DNA of 64,000 bases from Taibaiella sp041660405 (GTDB lineage Bacteria; Bacteroidota; Bacteroidia; Chitinophagales; Chitinophagaceae). Below are positions 8,932 to 18,413 of this stretch, in pieces. Location: assembly GCA_041660405.1 (NCBI GenBank), contig JBAZWL010000014.1, positions 44,188-108,187 on the forward strand, in the 5' to 3' direction. Position 1 is the first letter of the stretch; every line of letters starts with the position of its first letter. The translations under genes and the position numbers were made by a program. The notes beneath the pieces were generated by a model. The model did no database searches. It was not told the DNA's origin and saw only the letters and a program-made list of their open reading frames with translations.

Positions 8932-10461
8932 ATGAAAATCTCAAAATATATACTAACCGTGCTGTTACTATCAGCATGCTGGTTGCCGGCCCGCGCACAG
9001 TTCTATCTTGACGGGTTGAACAGCTACAACAATGGCGGGATTGTTAGCTATTATGACAACCCTGGTATAGTCACCTCATCCGGTGATTATACTGCTTTGG
9101 CTGCTGCACTCACCGTGCATGGTGGCCTTACCTTACAGGTAGATGGGCTATACACTGCCAGCGGCAATGCTGTAGATTCCTTCACCGGCGATGGTTCCAC
9201 AGCATGGCCACCGGTAGATGCTGTCAAAACCATTGCTGGATCTGTTGCACCAACATTTGATATTGCCAAATTCATGAATGGTGCAACCCAACAAGTAAAC
9301 ATTACCAACACCCAGGGCATCAATGTAGGCCAACGCATTGACTTTGCCAATGGCATTACCACAACTGTACGGAGCAACATCGAAGCCGGTGCCGTGCGGT
9401 TGCTGGATAATGCAACTTATACTAACACTGCTTTAGGTGATGCCCAGCATGTAAATGGTTATGTAAGCAAAACCGGTGATGATGCTTTTACCTATCCGGT
9501 AGGCTCTGGCACCGACCTGCGTACACTGGCTATCTCTGCCCCTGCAACTGCAACAGACCAATACAGCGTAGCCTGGATGGTGGGTGATCCTACAACCAAC
9601 GGAGATCCGTCTGATGCAGGTGCTATGCACTCCACAGCCGCTGTTACCAGCCCCATTGCTTCTGTAAGTATGGCCGGACAGTGGGATTGGATACCGGTAT
9701 CCGGAACAGGCGCAGGACTCACTGTTACGGTTTCTATACCTGACCTTAGCGCAACAGGTGTGCTGGCTGCAGACCTCCGCCTGGTAGGCTGGAACGGTAC
9801 CAGCTGGATAGACCTGAGCGGAAGCAGCAATGCAACAGGCAATACAGAAGGTTCGAGCCTTAGCGGAACTATGCAGGCTGGCATTACGGCCATCGGCATA
9901 GGAAGTACCTCTGTAGTCCTGCCTATTGTATTTAATGATTTTAGTGTTGTTCAAAGGGGGTGTACTGCGGTATTAAACTGGAGCACAGCCATGGAAAGGA
10001 ACAACGATTACTTCCAGGTAGAAAGAAGCGCTGATGGAAGAAACTTTAAAGTGATTGGCAGCAAAGATGCTAAAGGTAATAGTGATGTATTGCAGCACTA
10101 TACTTATACCGACAATGCTCCATTGCCCGGAACAAACTTCTACCGTATAGCCCAGGTAGATCTTGATGGAAAGCGCAGCACCACAGGGGTAGAAGATGCT
10201 TACTTCTCTTGCGGCAATGCCGGTATAAAAGTATATCCAACCTTAACCAAAGGAACGGTATATGTAAGCCTGCCTGAAGGTTATGAGCAAGCCAAGTTGT
10301 CTGTGTTTAATATTTTAAGCCAGCAGCTAAACTTATCTGCTACTGACAATGGACAGCGCTTGCGTACTATTCAACTGAACGGACTGTCAGCAGGTACTTA
10401 TTTCTTGAAAGTTATTCGTGGCAACACAGTTGAATCTTTCAAAATTGTTTATAAGCCGTAA
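8932..10461 (+). CDS. T9SS type A sorting domain-containing surface protein
   Basis: 509 residues with a signal peptide (cleavage near ARAQ, residue 23). The central about 300 residues are repetitive beta-sandwich sequence with no enzyme motif. A conserved segment at about 350-410 (FQVERSADGRNF, FYRIAQVDLDGK) is the domain typically found just before T9SS tails. The last about 80 residues (KVYPTLTKG, LSAGTYFLKV, SFKIVYKP) form a type A sorting domain, which directs export by the PorU/gliding-associated type IX machinery and anchoring to the cell surface. It follows the C1q-like surface protein on the same strand and is probably co-expressed. A terminator lies 30 bases after the stop. Confidence 0.85.
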   Translation: MKISKYILTVLLLSACWLPARAQFYLDGLNSYNNGGIVSYYDNPGIVTSSGDYTALAAALTVHGGLTLQVDGLYTASGNAVDSFTGDGSTAWPPVDAVKTIAGSVAPTFDIAKFMNGATQQVNITNTQGINVGQRIDFANGITTTVRSNIEAGAVRLLDNATYTNTALGDAQHVNGYVSKTGDDAFTYPVGSGTDLRTLAISAPATATDQYSVAWMVGDPTTNGDPSDAGAMHSTAAVTSPIASVSMAGQWDWIPVSGTGAGLTVTVSIPDLSATGVLAADLRLVGWNGTSWIDLSGSSNATGNTEGSSLSGTMQAGITAIGIGSTSVVLPIVFNDFSVVQRGCTAVLNWSTAMERNNDYFQVERSADGRNFKVIGSKDAKGNSDVLQHYTYTDNAPLPGTNFYRIAQVDLDGKRSTTGVEDAYFSCGNAGIKVYPTLTKGTVYVSLPEGYEQAKLSVFNILSQQLNLSATDNGQRLRTIQLNGLSAGTYFLKVIRGNTVESFKIVYKP

Positions 10462-10491
10462 GAACATAACGGTTGATTGATCTTTTAATGT

Positions 10492-10527
10492 AAAAATAAG
10501 GTGCTATCAATAGCATCTTATTTTTGT
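10492..10527 (+). terminator. Intrinsic terminator after the T9SS gene
   Basis: A 15-bp stem with one G-U pair and a 4-base loop runs into a T-rich tract (TTTTTGTTTTTG). The A-rich left side also makes it work in reverse for the convergent gene at 10549-11277. Confidence 0.8.
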
Positions 10528-10548
10528 TTTTGAAACCATGGAGTTTTC

Positions 10549-11277
10549 TTATGCCTTCTCCATTAAATCACAAAACCAAAATCCGATATTGCTTTTTGTT
10601 GATTGACCGGAGGTACTATCGTTCGATTGAGGTAACTTATATTCCCGGTATACTTTTTCGCCAATTTCAAAATCAATTGGCTTTTCGAAGATCGGACCAT
10701 CAAAACAAAAGGTATGAAATTCTCCATGCTCACCGCAGGGATCTACACCATGTGGTAAGTCTTTAATAAATTGCTCATCGATGATTCTGCCGGCAAAGGA
10801 GGGGTCAAGCAAGTCTGCATTAATGCAAACCAATATAGCCTTAAAACCAAGCTCAATAAATTCGGTTAAAAGTTGTTTCGTGTCTTTTTTCCAAAGGGGA
10901 AATACCGTCTTTATATTTAGTGTAGCTAATTGTTGTTCTCTATATTTTTTCAGGTCTTCCAGAAAGATATCGCCAAAGGCAGCGCAATCAAAACCTTGCT
11001 GTTGTAAGCCTGAAACCGTTTGTCTCATCAGGATTTCATATTCTTCCATGGATGGCTCCTCTGGTAATTCAATAGTGCTATAAGGTATATGGAGTGCATT
11101 TACCTGCTGCTGTAATAATGACCTTTTCAACCCATGCATACTTACCCGGTCGTGATGTTTATTTACAGAAGTAAGTAAATGCGCTACGTTATAACTTTTA
11201 TCCTGCAACAAGTAATGTAATGCCAGGGCAGAATCTTTCCCGGTACTCCAGTTAAAATATGTTTTCAATTGATGCAT
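10549..11277 (-). CDS. Dph6-like ATP-pyrophosphatase (diphthine-ammonia ligase family)
   Basis: This 242-residue protein belongs to the adenine-nucleotide alpha-hydrolase fold (PP-loop). The ATP-binding PP-loop is WSTGKDSALALH at residues 10-21. Other family motifs are a CAAFGDIFLEDLKKYRE region and the C-terminal DPCGEHGEFHTFCFDGP block. In eukaryotes and archaea this family amidates diphthine on elongation factor 2. Bacteria lack diphthamide, so the bacterial members adenylate and amidate an unknown substrate. It is transcribed alone, convergent to the T9SS gene, with a promoter-like element 33 bases upstream. The family call is strong and the substrate unknown. Confidence 0.88.
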   Translation of the reverse strand: MHQLKTYFNWSTGKDSALALHYLLQDKSYNVAHLLTSVNKHHDRVSMHGLKRSLLQQQVNALHIPYSTIELPEEPSMEEYEILMRQTVSGLQQQGFDCAAFGDIFLEDLKKYREQQLATLNIKTVFPLWKKDTKQLLTEFIELGFKAILVCINADLLDPSFAGRIIDEQFIKDLPHGVDPCGEHGEFHTFCFDGPIFEKPIDFEIGEKVYREYKLPQSNDSTSGQSTKSNIGFWFCDLMEKA

Positions 11278-11309
11278 GTCTTGCCGCTGTTTGTTTCGTA
11301 TATCGGATT

Positions 11310-11317
11310 CAAAAGTA
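11310..11317 (-). promoter_or_regulatory. Candidate -7 promoter element (TACTTTTG)
   Basis: Matches the Bacteroidota TAnnTTTG consensus on the minus strand, 33 bases ahead of the Dph6-like gene start. No clear -33 TTG is visible. Confidence 0.5.
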
Positions 11318-11427
11318 ACGAATCTGACCGGCGATCGTACTCCTTACGGATCATAACTTAGGCAATACGAGGAGACATTTGAATTACAGCTTTAGTCATT
11401 TGTATTTACCGGCCAATTTATTATTGG

Positions 11428-12084
11428 TTATTCCCCGCTCCATTTTTCCCGACGGGCCAACTCGGCTTCACTTACTTTATCTGGCACAAAGGAACCACAT
11501 TCCACCTCGCCATTCGAAACATAGCCCGCGTAAATCACACCTTTGGGCGACACCTCCGAATTCGTCATTTTCCATTGCTGCGGTTGTGTACCTTCTTCGA
11601 ATAGCTTTTTCCCACTTCCAAGCGTGAGGGGGTATGTCCAGGTATGCAATACATCTATGAGGTGATTGGACAATAAGGTTTGTACCAAACGGCTGCTGCC
11701 CCACACCATCAGGTCAGGGCCGTCTTGCTCTTTTAATTTTTTCAACTCGTTGACCACATCCTTGTTGATCAGAATTGAATTTTTCCACGACATATCAATG
11801 GGTGTTGTAGCCACCACATATTTATTGATACGATTGAAGATTTCGCCGATCGCGTCATTTTGATAGGGCCAATGCGCCGCAAATATTTCATACGTGCGAC
11901 GGCCAAGTAACAGGTCAAAAGTTGTTGACATGATTTTTTCCGGGCCATTATTCATCTGTTCGTCCCAGTAAGGGATTTGCCAGCCGCCCCATTTAAATCC
12001 ATTCGAAGGGTCTTCTTCGGGTCCACCTGGTGCTTGCAATACGCCGTCCATTGTCAAGAAAGTGGGAACAATAATTTTTCGCAT
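11428..12084 (-). CDS. Dihydrofolate reductase family protein (RibD C-terminal domain)
   Basis: A 218-residue protein of the RibD_C/DHFR-like fold. Visible motifs are TMDGVLQAPGGPEED at the N-terminus, LLLGRRTYEIFAAHWP (about 60-75), and a C-terminal LTLGSGKKLFE block that lines the NADPH pocket. Relatives are NADPH-dependent reductases of pteridine- or pyrimidine-like compounds. Stand-alone proteins of this type are common in Bacteroidota and their substrate is generally unknown. Length is normal and the frame is intact. It has its own promoter 24 bases upstream. Confidence 0.85.
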   Translation of the reverse strand: MRKIIVPTFLTMDGVLQAPGGPEEDPSNGFKWGGWQIPYWDEQMNNGPEKIMSTTFDLLLGRRTYEIFAAHWPYQNDAIGEIFNRINKYVVATTPIDMSWKNSILINKDVVNELKKLKEQDGPDLMVWGSSRLVQTLLSNHLIDVLHTWTYPLTLGSGKKLFEEGTQPQQWKMTNSEVSPKGVIYAGYVSNGEVECGSFVPDKVSEAELARREKWSGE

Positions 12085-12107
12085 AGCATTTTATTTTGTT
12101 GATGATA

Positions 12108-12115
12108 CAAAGTTA
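12108..12115 (-). promoter_or_regulatory. Candidate -7 promoter element (TAACTTTG) of the DHFR-family gene
   Basis: A full match to TAnnTTTG on the minus strand, 24 bases from the ATG at 12084, leaving a short A/T-rich leader as is usual in the phylum. Confidence 0.65.
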
Positions 12116-12223
12116 AAACACCAGGTTAACTCAAACAGGGTGTGTTTGTGTCAATTGTAAAGGCGTATTGCGGCAGTAATAATGTGCTGTTTTAGGTCTG
12201 TTGTAGTTGTCCGATTTAGAAAT

Positions 12224-12739
12224 TCAAGTAGTTAAACTTATCAATACAGCTTGCATTCGCATCTGATTTTTGATGTCCGCGTCCTGCGATTTTGATTGCT
12301 CACTCATCAGGATAGTTGCTCTGTGATGAGGGGAGCATCCCTTTTGAAAAATTGCCTGTCAGAAACAGCCACCTGACGCTGGATAAGTAGAAAGAATACG
12401 ATCAAACCTATTGAACTTACCGTGATCAGAACCATATTCAGCTTTCTACTAGGGTACATCTTACCCATCAAGCCAGCTCGATGATCATCATTGGCATGGT
12501 CATCAAGGCTGCATATAAAACTGATTAATGTTGGGATATACATTATGGATATTGTTGACCATTGAGTACATCAGAATGTACATGGCAATAAAAGAAAGCA
12601 CGGTCATAAACAGTAGTTTCATATAATGGCCTTTATATTCTATTTGTGGCCCTGCATGTGTTTTATCTTCCATGATTACAGTTTTAAGAAGCCTTTTCAG
12701 ATCCGCTGTCAAGCAATTTTCAGTTTTACCATTACCCAT
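12224..12739 (-). pseudogene. Frameshifted DUF305-family membrane protein
   Basis: Three fragments in different frames line up as one protein. The first (12503-12739) has HYMKLLFMTVLSFIAMYILM. The second (12307-12543) has GLMGKMYPSRKLNMVLITVS and ends at QVAVSDRQFFKR. The third, reaching TGA at 12224-12226, has SPHHRATILMSEQSKSQDAD. The order TM, TM, DRQF, PHH, SEQ is that of DUF305 proteins common in Bacteroidota metal-resistance loci. At least two frameshifts separate the pieces and no long C-terminal helix follows. It starts 21 bases after the copper ATPase, so it was the last gene of the copper operon. Confidence 0.75.
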
Positions 12740-12760
12740 TTGATTTTATATACTTGTAGG

Positions 12761-15304
12761 TTAATCTATTTTAGCATTTCTAAGCCGCAAAGAATTCAGG
12801 ATGACCGATACCGAACTGAAACTCATGGCAAGGGCAGCAATCATTGGGGATAATAAAACCCCAAACGTTGGATATAAAATCCCCGCTGCAACCGGTATTC
12901 CAAGAACGTTATAACCAAGGGCAAAGAACAAATTCCCTTTAATGTTGCCCATTACTTTATGGCTGAGCAACCGGGCTTTGGCAATGCCGCCCAAATCTCC
13001 TTTAACCAGTGTAATAGCAGCACTTTCAATGGCAACATCTGTTCCTGTACCCATTGCAATGCCAATATCAGCCTGCGACAGAGCGGGGGCATCGTTAATG
13101 CCGTCACCTGCCATAGCAACTTTTTTGCCATCTGCCTGTAATCTTTTAATCTCAGTCAATTTATCTTCTGGCAGCATCTGAGCTTTAAAACTGTCCAGGC
13201 TCAGCGTTTCGCTCACTGCCCGGGCCGTATCTTCATTGTCGCCTGTGAACATGATCACCTGCAATCCCTCTTGCTGAAGCTTCTCAATGGCTACTTTACT
13301 GGATGCTTTGATCTTATCGGAAATGACGATATAACCTATTGCCATTTTGCCAATGGCGAGATAAGAAACAGTTTTACCTTGTTTTTGTGCAACGGTTACC
13401 TGCAGCTCGAGTTCTGGTAAGATTTCAGCATTGACCTGTTCCATTAACTTGCGGTTACCCAAGGCCAAACGGTCACCATTAAGTGCTCCGGTAACACCCT
13501 TTCCTGTTATAGCTTCAAAATCTGAAATGGGTAATACTTTTACTTTTTTTTCTTCCCCATATTGTAGAGTAGCTTGTGCCAGCGGATGTTCACTGCTGCT
13601 GTTCAGGGCAACTATTTTTTGCAGCATATCCTCTTCAGTAAAATCCGCGCTCAGGCCAACTACTTTTTCAACCGAAGGCTTTCCTTCCGTCACTGTCCCG
13701 GTTTTATCAATCACCAATATATCAATAGCATTCATTTTTTCCAGCGATTCTGCATTCTTGATCAACACGCCTGACCGCGCACCTTTCCCGACACCGACCA
13801 TGACCGACATAGGAGTTGCCAAGCCAAGCGCGCAGGGGCAGGCAATGATCAGCACCGCGATAGCATTTACAAAGGCGTACACATAGGAAGGCTCAGGGCC
13901 ATAAATTGCCCATACGGCAAACGTGGCTATAGCGACCAATACCACAACAGGTACAAAGTATCCGGAGATCTTATCTGCCATTTTCTGGATAGGCGCTTTT
14001 GAACGGCTGGCAGTATTTACCATTTCAATAATCTGGGAAAGTAAGGTTTCTGACCCTACCTTTTCAGCCAGCATCACAAAGGTTTTATTGCCATTGATCG
14101 TGCCCGAACTCACTTTTTCACCTGGTCCTTTTTCCGCCGGAACGGGTTCACCGGATATCATGGATTCATCAATGATTGCTTCACCCGTTTTAATGCTGCC
14201 ATCTACCGGTATTTTCTCACCCGGCTTTACGCGCAGCAGATCGCCTTTTTGTATTTCATCGATGGCAACCTGTATTTCCCTGCCCTCTACAATTTTCGTG
14301 GCATTGTTAGGCGCCAGTTTCAATAGTTCTTTTATCGCACTGTTGGTCTTTCCATGTGCCCTGGCTTCCAGTAGCTGACCAAGTAAGACCAGTGTAAGGA
14401 TGACCGTTGCCGCCTCGAAATAAACATATACTGTGCCATGATGTGTTTTAAACTGATCGGGGAAAATACCAGGAAAAAATAGTGCAACCAAACTAAACAG
14501 CCAGGCAACACCCGCACCGATACCGATAAGGGTAAACATATTCAGCTTCCATGTGATGACAGACCGCCACGCGCGTTCAAAGAACATCCATGTGGCGTAA
14601 AAGACAACAGGCAAAGAAAGCGCCAACTGCAACCAGTTCCAATACTGAAGGTCCATAAGCTTAAACAAAGGGTTACCTGGTAACATCTCCGACATGGCGA
14701 TCAGGAAAATGGGAAGGGTGAATATGGCTGCAACCTTAAATTTGAACAGTAGCTTGTTATAAGTTCCATCCCCTTCATCTTCGTTTGTTGCCATAGGAAC
14801 TAAGTCCATCCCGCATATCGGGCAGGAACCCGGCTGGTCCCGGATAATCTCGGGGTGCATTGGACAGGTGTACTTGCTTGCTTTTTTTGCCGTAGGCTGC
14901 TTTATCAGATCCATGCCGCATACCGGACAGGTACCTGGCCGGTCATAGGTTTTATCACCTTCACAATGCATCGGACAGTAATAAACATCGCCGCTGCCTT
15001 CATCATGATGTTTTACAGCATGATCATGACCCATAGTTTTGTCAGGTGCATGATCAGCATGTTCATGACTATCAATTTCTTCTGCATGATCTTGATACGG
15101 CTGCATTTCAATAGTATAATTCCCAGCCCTCGATAAGGCTTCCTGCATTTTTTCGGTCGACTCATGCTCATCCATCGTGATAACCGCTTCAGGCGGATCA
15201 AGGGTTACGATTGCCGAAATACCTGCTATCGCATTTAATGCCTGTTCAACCTTGTTCCGGCAGCCATCACAACTCATGCCGGATATGTGATATGTATGCT
15301 TCAT
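12761..15304 (-). CDS. copA: Copper-translocating P1B-type ATPase
   Basis: 847 residues. An HMA domain (SCDGC, Cys12/Cys15) is followed by a His-rich linker and two YHS-like heavy-metal-binding segments with CPMH...CPVCGMDL (about 110-133) and CPMH...CPICGMDL (about 147-170). The ATPase core has the CPC metal-transport motif (489-491), DKTGT with phosphorylated Asp533, SEHPL (571-575), TGDN and GDGINDAP (733-740). C-terminal helices carry YNVLGIP and MSFSSVSV, the signature of Cu(I) pumps. It would export Cu(I) from the cytoplasm to the periplasm, where the neighbouring multicopper oxidase can act on it. It lies 10 bases after that oxidase gene, clearly in one operon. Confidence 0.94.
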   Translation of the reverse strand: MKHTYHISGMSCDGCRNKVEQALNAIAGISAIVTLDPPEAVITMDEHESTEKMQEALSRAGNYTIEMQPYQDHAEEIDSHEHADHAPDKTMGHDHAVKHHDEGSGDVYYCPMHCEGDKTYDRPGTCPVCGMDLIKQPTAKKASKYTCPMHPEIIRDQPGSCPICGMDLVPMATNEDEGDGTYNKLLFKFKVAAIFTLPIFLIAMSEMLPGNPLFKLMDLQYWNWLQLALSLPVVFYATWMFFERAWRSVITWKLNMFTLIGIGAGVAWLFSLVALFFPGIFPDQFKTHHGTVYVYFEAATVILTLVLLGQLLEARAHGKTNSAIKELLKLAPNNATKIVEGREIQVAIDEIQKGDLLRVKPGEKIPVDGSIKTGEAIIDESMISGEPVPAEKGPGEKVSSGTINGNKTFVMLAEKVGSETLLSQIIEMVNTASRSKAPIQKMADKISGYFVPVVVLVAIATFAVWAIYGPEPSYVYAFVNAIAVLIIACPCALGLATPMSVMVGVGKGARSGVLIKNAESLEKMNAIDILVIDKTGTVTEGKPSVEKVVGLSADFTEEDMLQKIVALNSSSEHPLAQATLQYGEEKKVKVLPISDFEAITGKGVTGALNGDRLALGNRKLMEQVNAEILPELELQVTVAQKQGKTVSYLAIGKMAIGYIVISDKIKASSKVAIEKLQQEGLQVIMFTGDNEDTARAVSETLSLDSFKAQMLPEDKLTEIKRLQADGKKVAMAGDGINDAPALSQADIGIAMGTGTDVAIESAAITLVKGDLGGIAKARLLSHKVMGNIKGNLFFALGYNVLGIPVAAGILYPTFGVLLSPMIAALAMSFSSVSVILNSLRLRNAKID

Positions 15305-15314
15305 AATGCTATGA

Positions 15315-17948
15315 TTAATAAGTTACGGTAATCCCTACCCCATAGCCCATATCACTATCATAATGAGTGGACAGGGAAAAGTATTTCGTAATAATGTAAC
15401 GGATCCCTGCCATATATTCTTTATCGGTATTGGCCATTAGGTTCAATCTTAACCTTGCTGCGATGGGTATGTCTTCCCGCATCAGCTGGAAGCGCAGTTT
15501 TCCTTTACTGTCTAACCTCGCCTCAGCGGTAACTAGCATTGGAAGGGTGTACTGCACACCGATCACAGCGGCTTTCCTGTTCTTTTGATTGCTCTGTTGT
15601 CCGAAAAGATTGTTTTCCTTTTCGTTTTCCATGCTGTTGTAATGATAATCAAAACCGATAAAAGGAAAGAGCCATTGCATCTTGCCGAAATACCGTCCTA
15701 AATAGGTTTCGCTTTCATTACCGTGATGTGCTTTCAGGCCCAGGCGCCATTCAGTTGAAAACCTGTAACGGGTATTGGCCAGCATAAATTCCCCATCACT
15801 ACCGTTGCTTTCAAGGCCTATAGTGGCCATCGGGTGGAACATGCGATCATCACTGAACAGTTTGCGTTGTGCATACTTCGGGTCAGGGATCTCAGGATTG
15901 GGCGGCGAATTTTCATAGCTGAATATCTTACCCATACCACTCATCATATGGTAGAGGATATGGCAATGGAAGAACCAGTCGCCGCTCTCCGTTGCTGCAA
16001 ATTCAATAGTATCGGTTTCCATTGGCATGATGTCCAGCACATTCTTCAAAGGCGCGTAGTCACCCTGGCCATTCAGCACTCGGAAATCATGGCCATGCAG
16101 GTGCATCGGGTGGCGCATCATGGAATTGTTGTACATGACTATCCGAACATTTTCACCTTTTTTGATCAGGATCTTATCACTTTCCGAAACAGTTTTATTG
16201 TCAATGGTCCAGACATAACGGTTCATGTTGCCGGTAAGTTCAAAGCGCATTTCCTTTAACGGGCCTGGCCTTAAAGTAGTTTTTTCCGTAGCACGCAGCA
16301 TACCATAATTAAGGGTTACCAGATCAGCCACTTCACCACTCTCCATATCCATGCTTTCCATATTATGGCCCTGATGGTCATGGGTAACGGATTTGCCTTT
16401 GGCTGTGTCTGGTTTCATTTCTTTCATTTGATTGTCATTCATTTCCGGCATGTCCATTTCTTTCTGCTTGCCCTTTTTCCGACCATAATCGCTACCGGTG
16501 ATTTCCGGGTACATTACTGCGTTCATGTCCATCTGCTGGTTGCTCATTTGCATGCCCATCGGTTCCATGTCCCCATTCATTTGCATCATCCCGTTCATCA
16601 TCTTCATGCCCTCAAAGTACTTGAGTTTACCTAATAGCTTTGCTGGCATTTTCATCCCACTGCCCAACCATAGTGATGTTGACCTGGTACGATCTTCAGC
16701 AGTGGCTAAAAATTCGTAGCTCATGTTGTCCGGAATGGTCACGATCACATCATAGGTTTCGGCAGGAGCTATGATCAACCGGTCAACTTCTACCGGTTCT
16801 ACGTCGTTACCATCATTTCCTACTACGGTAATCTTACCACCCGACCATGTGAGCCAGAAGTAAGTTGAAGCCCCACCGTCCACAATGCGCAGTTTTACCT
16901 TGTCGCCCGCTTTGAACTGCGGATACTCACTCATTGGTTTACCATTGGTCAGGAATTTCTCATAATACACGTCGCTGACATCCATGGCATTCATGCGCTT
17001 CCATTCATTGGCTACCTTGGTTTTAAAGTAACCTTTACCAATGGCTTCTCCATAGCTTTGCACAATCCCTTTCCTTATGGCAAACCAGTCAGTAGCATTG
17101 TGCAGGGAGCGGTCCACTTCTTTGGGCCTCATATCGGTCCAGTCGCTCAGTACAACAGGTATGGCAGGCATCTGGGGTTCATTGATCTTATTGAAGATCA
17201 GCGCCCCGTACATTCCACTCTGTTCCTGAACTTTGGTATGGCTATGGTACCAGTAGGTCCCGTTCTGGATCACCGGGAATTTATATAAGTAAGTGGAATG
17301 CTTTTTAATGGGCATTTGCGTCAGGTAAGGAACCCCGTCAAACTTATTGGGAAGAAATACCCCATGCCAATGAATAGAGGTTTCCTCGTCCATCATATTA
17401 TGAACATAGACCTCTGCTGTATCTCCCTCTGTAAAAGTTAAGGTAGGTGCCGGAATGCTGCCGTTGATGGCAATTGCCCTTTTCTTCCTCCCGGTAAAAT
17501 TCACTATGGTATCCTTTACATAAAGATCATAGCGGACGGTCTTTGGTTTATGGGTGATACCAGTACTTTCTATTTTATGGCCTGCCTTTGGGATTTTCTC
17601 GTCCTTTGTGTCTTCATTTTCCACCAGTGTGCCTGGATCATTTTTAGTAGGTTCAAGTACATTCCCAATTGGTTTTGGTGTAGCTTTATTTGCTTCCGCC
17701 GGCTTTTCCGCCGGCGCTTTCTTCACAGGAACGGCCTTTGGTGCTGTCGTTTTAGGTTTCTGTCTCACCAGCGCCATGCTGCATTTCGGGCAAGTGCCTG
17801 GTTTGCTGCTCTGTATTTCCGGGTGCATTGGACAGGTATATATGGCCTGCTGCTTTTTTTGCTGCACCGGCGCCTTATGGCCCTCATGCTGTGCATAAGC
17901 GGCACCATAAAAGCCCATTAGCAATATATAAATCATTATTTTTTTCAT
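15315..17948 (-). CDS. Multicopper oxidase with N-terminal metal-binding and C-terminal extra domain
   Basis: 877 residues, far longer than a normal three-domain oxidase. In order: signal peptide (1-19); a heavy-metal-binding segment (CPMHPEI...CPKCSMAL, about 39-61); a Lys/Pro/Ala-rich linker; cupredoxin domains with copper ligands HWHG, WYHSH, HPMHLHGH and HCHILYH; a Met-rich insert (MKMMNGMMQMNGDMEPMGMQ and more) as in CopA/CueO enzymes that oxidise Cu(I); and a C-terminal region of about 190 residues with alternating polar and aromatic residues (YRFSTEWRLGLKAHHG, GVQYTL, GIRYIITKYFSL), which looks like outer-membrane beta-barrel strands akin to CopB. A CopA-CopB-like fusion is an inference. 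It probably oxidises periplasmic Cu(I). Confidence 0.9.
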   Translation of the reverse strand: MKKIMIYILLMGFYGAAYAQHEGHKAPVQQKKQQAIYTCPMHPEIQSSKPGTCPKCSMALVRQKPKTTAPKAVPVKKAPAEKPAEANKATPKPIGNVLEPTKNDPGTLVENEDTKDEKIPKAGHKIESTGITHKPKTVRYDLYVKDTIVNFTGRKKRAIAINGSIPAPTLTFTEGDTAEVYVHNMMDEETSIHWHGVFLPNKFDGVPYLTQMPIKKHSTYLYKFPVIQNGTYWYHSHTKVQEQSGMYGALIFNKINEPQMPAIPVVLSDWTDMRPKEVDRSLHNATDWFAIRKGIVQSYGEAIGKGYFKTKVANEWKRMNAMDVSDVYYEKFLTNGKPMSEYPQFKAGDKVKLRIVDGGASTYFWLTWSGGKITVVGNDGNDVEPVEVDRLIIAPAETYDVIVTIPDNMSYEFLATAEDRTRSTSLWLGSGMKMPAKLLGKLKYFEGMKMMNGMMQMNGDMEPMGMQMSNQQMDMNAVMYPEITGSDYGRKKGKQKEMDMPEMNDNQMKEMKPDTAKGKSVTHDHQGHNMESMDMESGEVADLVTLNYGMLRATEKTTLRPGPLKEMRFELTGNMNRYVWTIDNKTVSESDKILIKKGENVRIVMYNNSMMRHPMHLHGHDFRVLNGQGDYAPLKNVLDIMPMETDTIEFAATESGDWFFHCHILYHMMSGMGKIFSYENSPPNPEIPDPKYAQRKLFSDDRMFHPMATIGLESNGSDGEFMLANTRYRFSTEWRLGLKAHHGNESETYLGRYFGKMQWLFPFIGFDYHYNSMENEKENNLFGQQSNQKNRKAAVIGVQYTLPMLVTAEARLDSKGKLRFQLMREDIPIAARLRLNLMANTDKEYMAGIRYIITKYFSLSTHYDSDMGYGVGITVTY

Positions 17949-17951
17949 GCT

Positions 17952-18410
17952 CTATTTGTTTTCTAAGAGACTGTTTTTTTTGTTGTTGAGCCAGTCCAAT
18001 AGCAATTTTTTGTCTGTTGATGATAATCTGGCACTTTTGTGGATCAGTGTATAAGAAGGTAGTGGCATTGTCCCGTCTTCAATACTGCTGGCTATAGCCT
18101 TAAGTTTGCTTTGCTGTCTGCGGGGGGAATAATCGCCAAACGCATTAAAATTTAATTCTTCCTTTCCCTTTCTGATATGTGAAGCCATCCACCATGCGCC
18201 GGGTTGCAACCTTGCGTACCAGGGATATTTCGTGTTGTTGCTATGGCAGTCATAACATGCATTCTTAAGTATTCCATATACTTTGCCCGGCACAGCATAC
18301 ACCTGGCCAAAATCGGCAGGATAAGCCTGCCCGCTTTGATTGCGGACAGGCTGGATAAACTGGATGAGCACCAGCGCAAGTAGCAGGATGAGCAGCACTT
18401 TTTTTATCAT
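17952..18410 (-). CDS. Haem-binding domain protein (c-type, Haem_bd family)
   Basis: 152 residues with an N-terminal hydrophobic anchor (about 4-20) and a single c-type haem motif CYDCH followed by SNNTKYPWYARLQP, diagnostic of the Haem_bd family found in Bacteroidota. After it come WWMASHIRKGKEELNF and a C-terminal LLDWLNNKK. These proteins are thought to be periplasmic, membrane-anchored monohaem cytochromes. Its place 3 bases from the multicopper oxidase and 3 bases from a DUF3347 gene suggests an electron-transfer or metal-related part in copper handling, which is inferred from context only. Confidence 0.88.
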   Translation of the reverse strand: MIKKVLLILLLALVLIQFIQPVRNQSGQAYPADFGQVYAVPGKVYGILKNACYDCHSNNTKYPWYARLQPGAWWMASHIRKGKEELNFNAFGDYSPRRQQSKLKAIASSIEDGTMPLPSYTLIHKSARLSSTDKKLLLDWLNNKKNSLLENK

Positions 18411-18413
18411 TTT

